This document shows, piece by piece, positions 23,101 through 31,766 of a DNA stretch of 64,000 nt. The first letter of the stretch is position 1; the number at the start of each line of letters is the position of its first letter. Where the stretch lies: the NCBI GenBank assembly GCA_030323885.1, contig CM059198.1, positions 74,857,045 to 74,921,044 of the forward strand. The letters are read 5' to 3'. The notes under the pieces were generated by a model, which saw only the letters and a list, made by a program, of their open reading frames with translations, made no database searches and was not told the DNA's origin. Both the position numbers and the translations under genes were made by a program. The stretch comes from Branchipolynoe longqiensis (taxonomy: Eukaryota; Annelida; Polychaeta; Phyllodocida; Polynoidae).

Positions 23101-26100
23101 GAAAAAATAGATATTACTAATTTTCGCCGTGAATAAGGCCTTTGTTGCCGACAAAGCATTAAAACAGTTTCCATCTTTTAATCATCATCATCATGCTGTC
23201 GGTCGCGATGCGAGAAAGACTCCTTTCATTACTTGACTGCCGCTCTCCATTTAGCTCTCTGCTGTGAGAGTGATGTCCATGAGTCTTTTAATAATAATAG
23301 TAATAATCACTAGGATAACGTACTATTATTGCAGCAGCTTAATATTTAAACAAAGATGCCACTAGCATTCCGCCATCATATCACCGTGATATGCCGGTGA
23401 GGTGAATTTCCGTGAAAACACTACACAAGCTTAGCACTATCAGGGAATCACGAAAAATTCCCGGAAGTCAGGTTTGGTACAGTAATCCTCCAAGCACTAT
23501 CCTAGCTCCATTCCACTGATCAATCAGTACAGGCTAACATCGGAGAGTGTCACTGTCCTTGTTGTGACTGTATTATCGCCCATGCTGGCAATCCCTCTCT
23601 CCTCTCTCTGCACTTGCTTTGCGGTTTGATTGGGTTTTATGTCCTAGCAATACTAAGGTCATATAAGAACTGGATTCAAACTGACTAATTACTGTCATAT
23701 TAAATACCCTTGGCTTTTTGTGAAAATAAAAAAATCGCGGAAATCCGCGAAATCGCGGAGATCTTTCATCCCTGATTGCATTATGCAAATTTAAAATGCC
23801 TTTTTAATATGAATATTTGCTATATCTTAACAAAATATTCACATCCTAGCAATATCAGCTGTATTGCACTGAGAACTGATAACACTAGCCACGAGATAGA
23901 CGTACTGTTCCTGTACACATTAATCCCTACCTGCTGGGTAGGAGCCCATTCTGTGACTTCACACAAGGGATAGGTGGAATTACTTAAATTGTACATGTTG
24001 CCGGTAATATGCGTAATTCAAAACCCTGACTACGGGCCTGATATTATGAATACCATAGAGACCGTTCGTAGCATGCGTTGCTACGATCATAGTTGACTTC
24101 CGGTAGTAGTTCAAAGGCTAATTTCATTCACTACCTGACGATCAACGAAGACAGATCATTGTCAATTAATTCGCAAATTTAACCATCCCACCCGCCCATT
24201 TTTTCCTTCTGTAATAATGTTGATAGGGCTGAGATCTAATGGTCCCTCTGTATTCTTTCCCTATTTTGATATGAATGATGATGTGTGTACTGAAAGTGCA
24301 TGTGTGTGCGCATCTGCCAGATGGGAGTGACTGTGTGATCGTGATCCACCACTAGCTGATGCCTCATGTCTTCAATTCAAGTATCTTCAAGGAATCCTGC
24401 ATTCAAGATTAATTATCATATGAGTAGTGTGAAATTACCAATCACTAGTTAACCTGCACATAAGTAATACGTAACTGTAGTCATATTGATTATCAGGTTG
24501 TACTACCTGTGAAATTAGTGTAGATAAAAGAGGATAGGCTCAATTGTACTATTGAGAAGCCCTTCAGTTAAATTCTTGTTTTATAGTGATAGAATTATAA
24601 GGCTGTGTGAAAATTTATTAAGCCTGATTAATAAATTTACTACCCCAAAAAGAATTATCTGTGTCTGGCTTTGAATTATAGTTAATATGCAGGTCGAGCG
24701 GTTAAGGCGAGAGATTGTTATTCCAGTGGGTTCGAATCCCATCCATGTCGATTGCTATTTCCGCGTGGGGGCGGAATATCACCGTTTTCTTGCTAGGTTC
24801 TGCTTAAAGTTAAATTATAAGGTCAACAAATGTAACACCACTGAAGAACCAATGAATATAATTGTAACCAGGAATCATTTAATGAATAGAGTAAACCACC
24901 AATAATGACTGAAACGGCACGTTAATTATAACAAATCTAATATTTATATGGATGATACAAACTTGTTCAATCTGGAAATATACATGCGAAATTTGAAACC
25001 AATATCAATCATTAAACTGGATGAATGGGGCAGAATTACAACAAACACACAAAAAAATACCTCGTAACGAGGGAACCTATTTCGGTTGAAAATACAAATA
25101 TTGAGTTATTGAAATTATTATTCAAATATTACATTCAATATTTGTCAATATTTACAACTGTTGAGTGGCACCGCTGCTGAAACTATTCAAAATCGCTCCA
25201 CCCGTGTGGATCCCGTGAGAAAAGCTGCCCCCCCCCCTCTCAAAAAAACATCATCATCCACTACCTCATAATTGAATCTAATAAGCTCTCTATCTGAAGG
25301 ACAAGAACTTTATATGGTTAACAAATTTTACCAGTGCCTTTTCTCACCTGCAGTTTCTTTATTGGGGTCTTACCCCCTATCAACATAAAAGGTCATATCA
25401 GGACGGGTACTGACTTGTGACAATGAATACGCATGGCGACTTTATAGTCCTGCCCCATTGTGATACTACAACACAGGCACCATGACCTGATATCCCACTC
25501 AGTCACACAAACCCGCTACTGAATAAATCAATCGGAGCCCTATTTTAGTAACACTAAGCGCTAAGCCCGGTAGCGACACATATTAATTGCAGAAGTTTCT
25601 TGTAGGAGCTGGCTGGATTTCAATGCCACGACTGTACGGATTCTTTCACCCCATCGAGTCTACTCACCTGAGGCAGGACTCCTGGGAACCCGTCCATCAG
25701 GGCGGGCTTGATGTCAGCTTCTGACGCTGTGAACTTTTTGAAGAGGTTCCGGTTGTTTTGTCTGTATTCAAAATATCGTGTGTAAAGCCGGAACGCCTCC
25801 CACACGTTGAACTTGCGCGCCCGGAGGAAGCGGATAATGAAAGCATCATCAGTCCGCAGATAGTCTGAAATCAACATACAAAGGGATTAAAGATACTCTA
25901 TGTCTGGTAGAGAAAGTGGATAATGAAAACATCATCAGGGATTAAAGATAATCTATGTCTGGTAGAGAAAGCGGATAATGAAAGCATCATCAGTCCGCAG
26001 GTAGTCTGAAATCAACATACAAAGGGATTAAAGATAATCTATGTCTGGTAGAGAAAGCGGATAATGAAAGCATCATCAGTCTGCAGGTAGTCTGAAATCA

Positions 26101-26690
26101 ACATACGAAGGGATTAAAGATAATCTATGTCTGGTAGAGAAAGCGGATAATAAAAACATCATCAGTCCACAGGTAGTCTAAAATCACCATGTGACTTTTG
26201 CATAATTTGTTCAAAGTTTAAAGCGAGAGTATGTTAATACAAAATTAAAATTTTACATTAAAAAAGAAAAGAGTAAAAAAAACTATTTTGTGTGTGGAAA
26301 GTACATTTTCTCACGGGAGTACCCAAATAGGAAATTTGGGGTAGACAAGACCTGCAGACTCTTGACTTTTCCATAATTTGCATAAAGTTTTAAGCCGCAG
26401 TATGCTGATACGCAAAATTAATATTTTATATGCACAAAAAAAAAGAAAAAAAGTGGAAAGTACACATTTTTTTTTAATGTACACAATTTTTCTCACTGGA
26501 GTAGCCAAATAGGAAATTCTGGGTAGGCAGGCCTGCACATGACAATGCTGTACTTACTGATGTCGGGCCGGGTGCACATTTGTTCACGCACTGCATCAAT
26601 AGCCATGCGGCGCCTCTCAGGCACCTCGTTCAGCTCCCGCCGGGCTTTCTTCTCTACCATCTCTGACAGACCCCACCCATAGTCGGCCAT
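16965..26690 (-). CDS. Clavesin-like CRAL-TRIO lipid-binding protein (six exons)
   Basis: Exons at 26690-26558, 25864-25668, 22162-22031, 20258-20157, 19164-19054 and 17156-16965 join with one phase-1 and four phase-0 introns into about 288 residues. The N-terminal CRAL-TRIO-N helix region (residues about 8-100) has [13 protein letters not shown] and [17 protein letters not shown]. The Sec14 lipid-binding fold follows (about 110-260) with [22 protein letters not shown] and IHMHGNN. Clavesins bind phosphoinositides, notably PI(3,5)P2, and act at clathrin-coated vesicles and late endosomes. Order, spacing and wording match clavesin better than alpha-tocopherol transfer protein, although IHMHGNN and the basic [12 protein letters not shown] stretch recall the latter's phosphoinositide-binding face. 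The start has a strong Kozak context (GCCATGG). The C-terminal tail is short compared with vertebrate clavesins, so a further exon may be missing. Assignment to the family is firm; orthology is inferred. Confidence 0.9.
17157..18140. repeat. Exon-derived tandem array in clavesin-like intron 5, about 120-bp unit
   Basis: About eight intronic units with starts GCAGACAGCAC near 17218, 17338, 17458, 17578, 17704, 17824, 17944 and 18057 repeat a block whose genuine member spans the acceptor and first 64 or so coding bases of exon 6 (17093-17156). In gene sense each unit carries CTGATT(C/T)AG followed by words for HMHxNNLGTL-type peptide. The units differ by scattered substitutions. Confidence 0.93.
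18281..18661. mobile_element. MITE with AAAGACCCTATAATACTAAG ends
   Basis: A near-perfect inverted repeat of about 30 bp (AAAGACCCTATAATACTAAG then ACGGCTCACT) lies at 18281-18310 and, complemented, at 18632-18661. The interior holds GTGGTGGGTTTGATCA twice in direct orientation and a CATCAT tract. It sits in clavesin-like intron 5. Confidence 0.85.
18662..19053. other. Intronic stretch with GC-rich core
   Basis: The block 18690-18850 (CTGGCTAGCGGCCACCCCC and ATGAGAGGTTA) is similar to 43185-43250, so it is a dispersed repeat of unknown type. Confidence 0.5.
19054..19164 (-). CDS. Clavesin-like exon 5
   Basis: The acceptor is TGCTGTAG and the donor AAG|GTGAAT. The 111 bases encode 37 residues from [17 protein letters not shown] to [20 protein letters not shown] is nearly invariant in clavesins. 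The lysine-rich end is where the family's phosphoinositide-binding basic patch lies. Confidence 0.93.
19265..19565. repeat. Duplicated block with X-box-like motif (intron 4)
   Basis: About 80 bases are duplicated in tandem. Each copy carries GTTGCTATGGTGAC (19423-19436 and 19500-19513), an RFX X-box-like sequence, followed by a GTCAATCAC element. It lies in the intron between exons 4 and 5. Confidence 0.6.
19678..19870 (-). mobile_element. TTAA-target MITE, truncated copy
   Basis: It starts GGCTGCATAGTCTGAAAG and follows copy 1 (9057) as far as the TTACTGCTGAAGCTTATGG region, then stops. Confidence 0.75.
19945..20142 (+). mobile_element. SINE family A, head-less copy (intron 4)
   Basis: The body and 3' end are present (GGATAATGTCACTGAATGGG, then CCTGATATGACC), with AACAAACAAACAG as tail. 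The tRNA-like head is missing. It ends about 15 bases from the exon 4 donor. Confidence 0.8.
20157..20258 (-). CDS. Clavesin-like exon 4
   Basis: The acceptor is TTGTAG and the donor CAG|GTAAGA. The 102 bases encode 34 residues: [17 protein letters not shown], then [17 protein letters not shown]. The hydrophobic strand FVIIVDW is a core strand of the CRAL-TRIO fold. SINE A copies lie close on both sides. Confidence 0.93.
20351..20668 (+). mobile_element. SINE family A, full copy (intron 3)
   Basis: The head starts GATGGCCGAAATCATTAAGAG (A-box position), with a degenerate B box AGTCTGAATCCC. The body, CCTGATATGACCTTAGATG and the tail CAACAAACAAACAA follow. It lies about 90 bases from exon 4. 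Confidence 0.85.
20669..21087. other. Unassigned intronic stretch
   Basis: Part of the intron between exons 3 and 4; nothing recognised. Confidence 0.4.
21090..21346 (-). mobile_element. MITE, TA-target (mariner-like) family, copy 2
   Basis: The element has the same 257-bp length and inverted ends as 825-1081 in the reverse sense. TA flanks it at 21088-21089 and 21347-21348. Confidence 0.88.
21630..21985. repeat. Minisatellite, about 30-bp unit
   Basis: GGCTTATAGTGAGTGTGATG with CAGTGTGCATT recurs about 11 times. It stands beside exon 3 in the following intron. Confidence 0.92.
22031..22162 (-). CDS. Clavesin-like exon 3
   Basis: The acceptor is GCCCCCAG and the donor CAG|GTGACT. The 132 bases encode 44 residues, from [17 protein letters not shown] to LIEDEETQ, matching the start of the Sec14 lipid-binding domain. 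A 30-bp minisatellite ends only about 50 bases beyond its donor. Confidence 0.92.
22550..22754. mobile_element. MITE with CCCCAGTYACACTATG ends (intron 2)
   Basis: Left CCCCAGTTACACTATGGCC and right, complemented, CCCCAGTCACACTATGCTT form an inverted repeat of about 27 bp that includes TGCGACCA. Element length is 205 bp. Core words GCAACCATTTTGGTCACAAG recur at 6720-7010. Confidence 0.82.
23001..23774. mobile_element. Inverted-repeat element CAGGGATGAAAG, with 6-bp direct repeats
   Basis: It starts CAGGGATGAAAGTGG and ends CTTTCATCCCTG, with ATTGCA on both sides (22995-23000 and 23775-23780). CAGGG ends resemble hAT-type elements, but the duplication is 6 rather than the usual 8 bp. The interior carries CATCATCATCATGCTGTCGG, shared with 43825-43870, and a SINE A fragment at about 23626-23672. 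It lies in clavesin-like intron 2. Confidence 0.78.
23781..24680. other. Unassigned intronic stretch
   Basis: Part of the intron between exons 2 and 3; no gene or bounded repeat seen. Confidence 0.4.
24685..24755 (+). tRNA. tRNA-Leu-like remnant or SINE head (not a functional tRNA)
   Basis: AGGTCGAGCGGTTAAGGCG is a tRNA-Leu-type A box/D arm and GGTTCGAATCCC a perfect B box, ending GTCG. The whole is only about 65 bases and the anticodon arm is largely missing, so it cannot fold as a complete tRNA. It could head an uncharacterised SINE. Confidence 0.45.
24756..25375. other. AT-rich intronic stretch
   Basis: No exon, RNA gene or bounded repeat recognised; a short C run lies near 25230. Confidence 0.4.
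25376..25592 (-). mobile_element. SINE family A, partial copy (intron 2)
   Basis: In plus reading the segment runs GGTCATATCAGGACGGGTAC, then CATGACCTGATATCCCACTC, then TAGCGACA. The tRNA-like head is absent. It lies about 75 bases from exon 2. Confidence 0.78.
25668..25864 (-). CDS. Clavesin-like exon 2
   Basis: The acceptor is TTGATTTCAG and the donor CAG|GTGAGT. The 197 bases complete an Asn codon and add 65 residues, from [12 protein letters not shown] through [18 protein letters not shown] to DGFPGVLPQ. This is the CRAL-TRIO-N helical region. The first bases of the exon and its acceptor are copied several times in the upstream intron (25865-26190). Confidence 0.92.
25865..26190. repeat. 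Exon-derived tandem array in clavesin-like intron 1, about 85-bp unit
   Basis: The block GCGGATAATGAAAGCATCAT, then CAGTCCGCAG-TAGTCTGAAATC covers the first coding bases and the acceptor of exon 2. It recurs near 25910 (shortened), 25966, 26051 and 26136 within the intron just upstream. Each full copy keeps the acceptor-like GATTTCAG in gene sense. Confidence 0.93.
26191..26557. repeat. Intronic partial duplication
   Basis: Words such as CCAAATAGGAAATT-GGGTAG, TTTGCATAA-TTTAAAG and AGTATG-TGATACAAAAT occur twice (26200-26350 and 26365-26530), indicating a roughly 170-bp tandem duplication ending near the exon 1 donor. Confidence 0.6.
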
Positions 26691-26743
26691 GGCGGGGGTC
26701 AGCAGCCACCCACTTCCAGTGCACGGTACAGCTGTGCCAACAT
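26558..26743 (-). CDS. Clavesin-like exon 1 (first coding exon, with 5' UTR part)
   Basis: The exon begins after the acceptor TTGCTTTCAG at 26743, so a non-coding 5' exon must lie further right. ATG is at 26690-26688 in GCCATGG. It encodes 44 residues from MADYGWG to TRPDI plus one base, and the donor GTAAGT follows. The 53-base leader before the ATG also carries a short out-of-frame ATG reading frame starting at the exon edge, which could lower translation. Confidence 0.88.
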
Positions 26744-26809
26744 CTGAAAGCAACCAGCCCATCCCGGGCATTTATAGAAACAGATACTGGAGACCGGAGG
26801 GGTCAAAAC

Positions 26810-27146
26810 AGTTGGTTGGTTGTTGGAGTTTAACGTCCTGGCAACATCTAAGGTCATATCAGGATGGGTACCGACTTGTGACAATGCACACTCATGGTGA
26901 CTTTATAGTGATGCCCCACTAGGAAATCAGACTGCCGGTACCATGACCAGATATCCCACTCAGTCACATTATCCTAACACTGAGCCAATCAGTCTTTGCC
27001 CTATCATATTAATGCCGAGCACCGGGCCAGGAAGCGACAAGTATACATTTTAAAGTCATTGGTTTGACTCGAGCAGGAACTGAACTCCCGACCTTCCGCA
27101 TGCGAAGCCCGCGCTCTAACGCTCTATCGATTAGGCCACCGCGATA
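26810..27146 (-). mobile_element. SINE family A, full copy (upstream of clavesin-like exon 1)
   Basis: It carries GGTTGGTTGTTGGAGTTTAA at the 3' end in SINE sense, GGTCATATCAGGATGGGTAC, and the head at about 27065-27146 with TCTATCGATTAGGCCACCGC. It lies within about 70 bases of the exon 1 acceptor. Confidence 0.85.
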
Positions 27147-27232
27147 TATTAGGTTGATCATTATCATGTACCTTACTTTAATTTGATGTAACTTTTATTT
27201 TAAATGGCTAACTTTGGAGATATTATTTGATG
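27147..27232 (+). mobile_element. TTAA-target MITE fragment
   Basis: ATTAGGTTGATCATTATCAT through TGGCTAACTTTGGAGATATT matches the left third of copy 2 (10967). Confidence 0.75.
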
Positions 27233-27381
27233 CACAGCCCGTGTATTTTTAGCCTCACCTCGCAGTGTTCTATTTGAAATCCTGACGACTCAGATGACCC
27301 GAGTGGTCCGAAGCGTCATAATCGAATATGGCCAAGATGTCGCAGAGCTAGTCACGGAGTCGAGTTAGGGAAGGTAAAGTC

Positions 27382-27870
27382 CTTGGCCGTATTCGATTAA
27401 TACGACCCGGGCGACTCGGGTCACCAGAGGTGCTAGAATTTCAAATCGAACACCACGAGTGGATTCAACAAATACATGTGCCGTGTGCAAAAATTTCCAA
27501 CCCCAGTAACCCAGGTCTTGGCTGGGGCTGGCTAGGAGTGATGACGGCACATCTGTGCTGGTACATGTAGGATAAAAGCTACCAGTACAAGTCCTACGTG
27601 TTATTTTAATGCTCTTAAAAAAAAATAAACCCAGATTAATGAAATGGAACTATAACTAAACTATGCAATCATAAAATACTTTAAATCCTATTTTGCTGTA
27701 GTTATATCGGTTATTAAAAAAAAGAAAAGAATTTAGGATTAAGCCACCATTTTTTTTCACCCCGAGTGTGGAGAAGCGTGTTCGTTTATTGAAGCCGAGT
27801 CTATAGGATGTGCACATGCGCCAAAAAGTGACTCGGGTGACCTGAGTTGGTTAATCGAATACGCCCCAAG
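27382..27870. mobile_element. MITE with GGCGTATTCGATTAA ends, copy 1
   Basis: Left GGCCGTATTCGATTAATACG and right, complemented, GGGCGTATTCGATTAACC extend to an inverted repeat of about 40 bp containing CTCGGGTCACC. The interior (AGGTCTTGGCTGGGGCTGGC, AGTACAAGTCCTA) matches copy 2 at 28111. Related fragments lie at about 27255-27372 and 30895-31020. Confidence 0.85.
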
Positions 27871-27910
27871 TGAGAGATCTGCGGCGAATAGTTGATAAAG
27901 TATGAAACAA

Positions 27911-28083
27911 TGGGGGCATTCGACTGGGCCCTTTCTATCCGCAAGATTTACGGATGGATCGGATGGAGCCACAACACACATCCGAATCATACGTATAGAA
28001 ACCCACTTCCGGTCCCAGTCGAATAGGAATTTGTAAGGAAATATTTTGATATTCGCATAGAGAGGCCCAGTTGAATGCCCCCA
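27911..28083. mobile_element. 173-bp MITE with TGGGGGCATTCGACTGGGCC ends
   Basis: TGGGGGCATTCGACTGGGCC at the left is answered by GGCCCAGTTGAATGCCCCCA at the right, with one mismatch over 20 bp. It lies between the two copies of the preceding family. Confidence 0.85.
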
Positions 28084-28110
28084 GTGTTTACAGCTAACCA
28101 TAACCCTAAC

Positions 28111-28597
28111 CCAGGGACGGTATTCGATTAACACAACCCGGGTGACTCAGGTCACCCGAGTTGTTAGAATTTCAAATCGAATACCGCAAGTGGAGTCTTA
28201 AAATACACATGCCATGTGCAAAATGACCCGACCCCAGTAACCCCACCTCTTGGCTGGGGTTGGCTAGGAACGATGACGTCACATTTGTGCTGGTAGGGTC
28301 CTGTAGCAGTACAAGTCCTATGTGTTTTTTTAATGTGTGTTTACAAAAATTTAAAATCAGATTAATGAAATTGAAATATAACTAAACTATGCAATACAAA
28401 AAATAGTTTTAATCCTATTTTGCTGTAGTTATATCGGTTATTTAAACAAAAGAACAAGTTTTGGATTAAACCATCATTTTTTCCACCCCCGAGCGTGGAG
28501 AAGCGTGTCCGTTTATTCAACCCGAGTCTGTATGATGTGTGCATGAGCCAAACAGTGGCTCGGGTGACCCGAGTTGATTAATCGAATACGCCCCAGG
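28111..28597. mobile_element. MITE with GGCGTATTCGATTAA ends, copy 2
   Basis: The left end is GGACGGTATTCGATTAACAC and the right end, complemented, GGGGCGTATTCGATTAATC. ACCCGGGTGACTCAGGTCAC lies inside the left end. It is collinear with copy 1. Confidence 0.85.
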
Positions 28598-28687
28598 TGA
28601 CGGGACAACCTCATTTTGTGCAGTCCCCATACGAATAGACACTGACACTATTCGTACGGCGAGCCCGTATGAATAGCCACTTCGATA

Positions 28688-28758
28688 GATAAAAGATTCA
28701 CCACTACCCACTTAACCCAGAACTAAAGTAAATACGGGGTGAATCTTTTATCTGAACC
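28688..28758. mobile_element. Minimal copy of the 9-bp-duplicating MITE family
   Basis: Only the two ends remain, AGATAAAAGATTCACC and GGGGTGAATCTTTTATCT, about 70 bp in all. No 9-bp duplication is visible. Confidence 0.7.
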
Positions 28759-29315
28759 ATAGATTATGATATAGCCATACGATGCTAATTGATAGACAGT
28801 GACTAATCATGTCTAGTAATGACATGTATTACTATTACTATTAGCAGACAATTATTAAGCCTCTATGACACTATGGCGATGGGTACATTGAACCCCTGCT
28901 GAGGCTCCTCCCACGCTAAACTATTGTGTTTATTATTATTAGCAACTTTCTGGCTTTATGATTAGATTCTCGGAAGTTAAAGTTTGCCAACATCTCAGCA
29001 CTTGTCAACTGAGGTTAAAGTCTGAGTATAATGTGGTATAAAAATATGGAATTCACTTGACGATAATATCAAATGTTCAAAGAACATCTATATGTTTCAA
29101 TGAATGTATAAAAAGAAAATATTTAAACTTTATCAGAGGGAAAACACATAGTAGTCTAGTACATAAATATTGATATGTAATTTACAGTATTGATTTGAGG
29201 GTAATATTGATATGCTTTTAACTTTTATTTTTCTATTTATTATTTCTATGGTTGTTGGTACATTAGTTGTTTATGCAGGAGAAATTTCAGTCACAGACGA
29301 CTGGTCTTCCTCATT
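28759..29315. other. Unassigned AT-rich stretch
   Basis: Nothing recognised on either strand. Confidence 0.4.
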
Positions 29316-29317
29316 CC

Positions 29318-29466
29318 ACTGCTCCTAGCCCTATCCTTGTAATGCCGAGCGTCTGGCTAGTAACTTAAAGTAAGCGACAAGTATGACTCGACCAGGATTC
29401 GAACCCACGATCTACCAACCAACATGAGAGACGGACGCTTTAACTCATTCGGCCATACCATCTGGT
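29318..29466 (-). mobile_element. SINE family A head fragment
   Basis: In plus reading: AATGCCGAGCGTCTGGCTAG, then GACTCGACCAGGATTCGAAC and TTCGGCCATACCATCTGG. It carries the tRNA-like head and adjoining body only. The B box is intact. Confidence 0.8.
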
Positions 29467-30130
29467 ATAAGCAATGTATCTGTGCTATTTTTAAATGGGG
29501 AAAGCACCTCATAAGTATTGTACTTCTGCTTTCTCCTTTTTCATGTGAAAAAATTACTGATATAATTATAAGGTAATGCCAGTGGGAACACCGGAGTGAG
29601 GCCGAGCAGTCCAGACCAGAGGATGAACTGTCAAAATTTTGTTGATACCGAACTCATCCCGAAAGTAACTAACTAAATATAAAAATCAATCCCGAATTCA
29701 CCCACAATCACATTAACGCCCCCTGCGAAAATGATTGAGTAGGACCTACCAGATCAAGTCAAGTGTACAGTCTTTGTCACAAACGGGCGTACATCACCAA
29801 AGTCCCGACTGTCTCCATCTTGGATGAATCACACCCCTCCCCCTCGTCTCCTACCCTCAGCATCTCTCAATCCCGCAGCAAATCCTCGCTCAGCTGATCC
29901 CAGCGCCCACTGGCTACTGACTGCTTGAACGCTGTGTGTTTACTCGCCAGCGCTATGCATCAGTTATAATAATTATTTTTACGCTAGTTAGAAATAATGA
30001 TTGATATGTTCGAAATGCGTGATCAATATATACAACTAAGCTAACGGGTTCTCTGACGAGTTCATACAAAGATGCTAGAGTCAACACCGGCGCCAGTGTA
30101 CCAGACAACATCCCGCATCAAGTAATATCC
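29467..30130. other. Unassigned stretch
   Basis: No coding exon or bounded repeat recognised. Confidence 0.35.
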
Positions 30131-30864
30131 TGGGGCCATATGCACCAATCGGAGTTAGGGCCTTAACCGCGGTTTGGGTAGCTCCACACGGCTAAAAGTG
30201 GAAAATCTGTATGCACCAACCGGTGCCAGCACTAGCCGCCGACCGTAGCCTAGGCTAAGCTACCCCACTTTCAAATCAGGTTTAATTGCTAGCCGGGGCG
30301 GTTAGTGTGGGTGTGTGGCTCTCAATCTATTCAATGCTGTCATATTTAACAGAATTACACACGCAATAGTGAAATCTTATCAGTTTAACCCTAAATGCGA
30401 AGCGATATTAACGCTGCTGCCGTAGCAGCGGCGATATTAATATTTTCGAATCGACGAATGTAAAGTAAACAAACCGCCGCCTCCGCAGCGACGTCGATAT
30501 CCATACTGTCCAACGTCAACTAAATATGGCCGCCGCCGAATCGGCGGCTATATATTAGCCCAAATCTATTAAATGCTGTCATATTTAACAGAATTACATA
30601 CGCCATAAGTGAAATTTAATCAAATTAACCCTAAATTCGAAGCAATATTAAAGCCGCCGCCGCATTAGCGGCGTTATTCATATCGTCGACTGGAGGGAAT
30701 TCCCAAATCTATGAATAAACTCACGGTCAGCTATCCGCCCAGGATAAAACATTGGCGCATACCAGTTAATCTTTTTCGCGGACCCCCCACTACCCACAGC
30801 TAGCTGACCGGAGTTAGCGCCTAGCTCCGGTTAAGGCTAGCACAACTTGGTGCATACGGTGGTT
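30131..30864. mobile_element. Inverted-repeat element GGGGCCATATGCACCAA with nested foldback pieces
   Basis: Left GGGGCCATATGCACCAATCG and right, complemented, CCACCGTATGCACCAAG pair. GGAGTTAGGGCCTTAACC and CCGGTTAAGGCTAGC extend the match. Inside are two direct half-copies of the GCC-rich foldback repeat (about 30321-30500 and 30556-30690). Confidence 0.7.
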
Positions 30865-31077
30865 TCAGCGGGTTCCCGTGCTCAGAGGTGTCCCTCGCTT
30901 CTGCGCTGCTGCTGCGCATGCGCGGATTTCGCATCAACTCGGGTCACCTGAGCCACTTATTGGCGCATGCGCACATCCTACAAACTGGGTCGAATAATCG
31001 AATACGCTTCGTCCGCGCTCGGGTGGACAATCTTTTTTTAATTTTGTTTATGACCGATAAAAATAACAGACCTCTTC

Positions 31078-31766
31078 GGGCCGTATGCAGGAGTCAGTGT
31101 TAGCGAGGCAAAACGGTGTTTGTCGGGAATTCCGGGTTAGCGGCGAAAAAATGGTATGCACGAGTCAGTGTTAGGCCTAACACCAAAGGCTTAACCGGTG
31201 TTACCTTAACCCTAAAAAATATCAGGTTTACCGAGTTTATTAGGCCCAAATCTATTCAATGCTGTCATATTTAACAGAATTACATACGCAATAAGTGAAA
31301 TTTTATCAATTTAACCCTAAATTCGTAACGGCGGAGATATTAATACTTATATTTTCGAATTGACGAACGTAAAGTAAACAAATCGCCGCCGCCGCTGCGT
31401 TCCATACTGGCGGCGGCGGCGATTTGTTTACATTACGTTCGTCGATTCGAAAATATAACTAGTAATATCGCCGCCAATGCGCCGGTAGCCTTAAGGATGG
31501 TTCGAATTTAGGGTTAATTTGAATAAATTTCACTTGTTGCGTATCTAATTCTGTTAAATATGGTCGCATTGAATAGATTTAAGCCTCAGATATGGGTACA
31601 GACGCAGAGGGATTTCCCAAATCTATAAATAATTTCACGTTTAGCTAAAATGTTAGTGTTACGTGCTCCTGCATACCACTTGACACAGTTCCTGACATCG
31701 GCGATAGCTAATCGGTAATAGGCTGTAACACCAAATCCCGCTAACACTGACTCCTGCATACGGGCC
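31078..31766. mobile_element. Inverted-repeat element GGGCCGTATGCAGGAGTC with nested foldback
   Basis: A 27-bp inverted repeat, GGGCCGTATGCAGGAGTCAG then TGTTAGCG, lies at 31078-31105 and, complemented, at 31739-31766. The complete GCC-rich palindrome at 31242-31586 is nested inside. Confidence 0.85.
31242..31586. repeat. GCC-rich foldback palindrome, copy 1
   Basis: The left arm has AAATCTATTCAATGCTGTCA, TTAACCCTAAATTCG, ATATTTTCGAATTGACGAAC and GTAAACAAATCGCCGCC. The right arm repeats all of these as complements in reverse order. The whole 345-bp strand could fold into one hairpin with a GCC/GGC stem at the tip. Confidence 0.88.

Noticed and set aside
24685..24755. Functional tRNA-Leu gene
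   Set aside because: A and B boxes are good, but the anticodon arm is deleted and the total is too short for a cloverleaf.
16965..26690. Alpha-tocopherol transfer protein instead of clavesin
   Set aside because: IHMHGNN fits both, but the N-terminal ELNE-P and TRPDI-LRTDDAF and the [14 protein letters not shown] segment follow clavesin.
30888..31103. 71-codon frame in GC-rich sequence
   Set aside because: It spans the junction of two inverted-repeat elements and has no exon signals.
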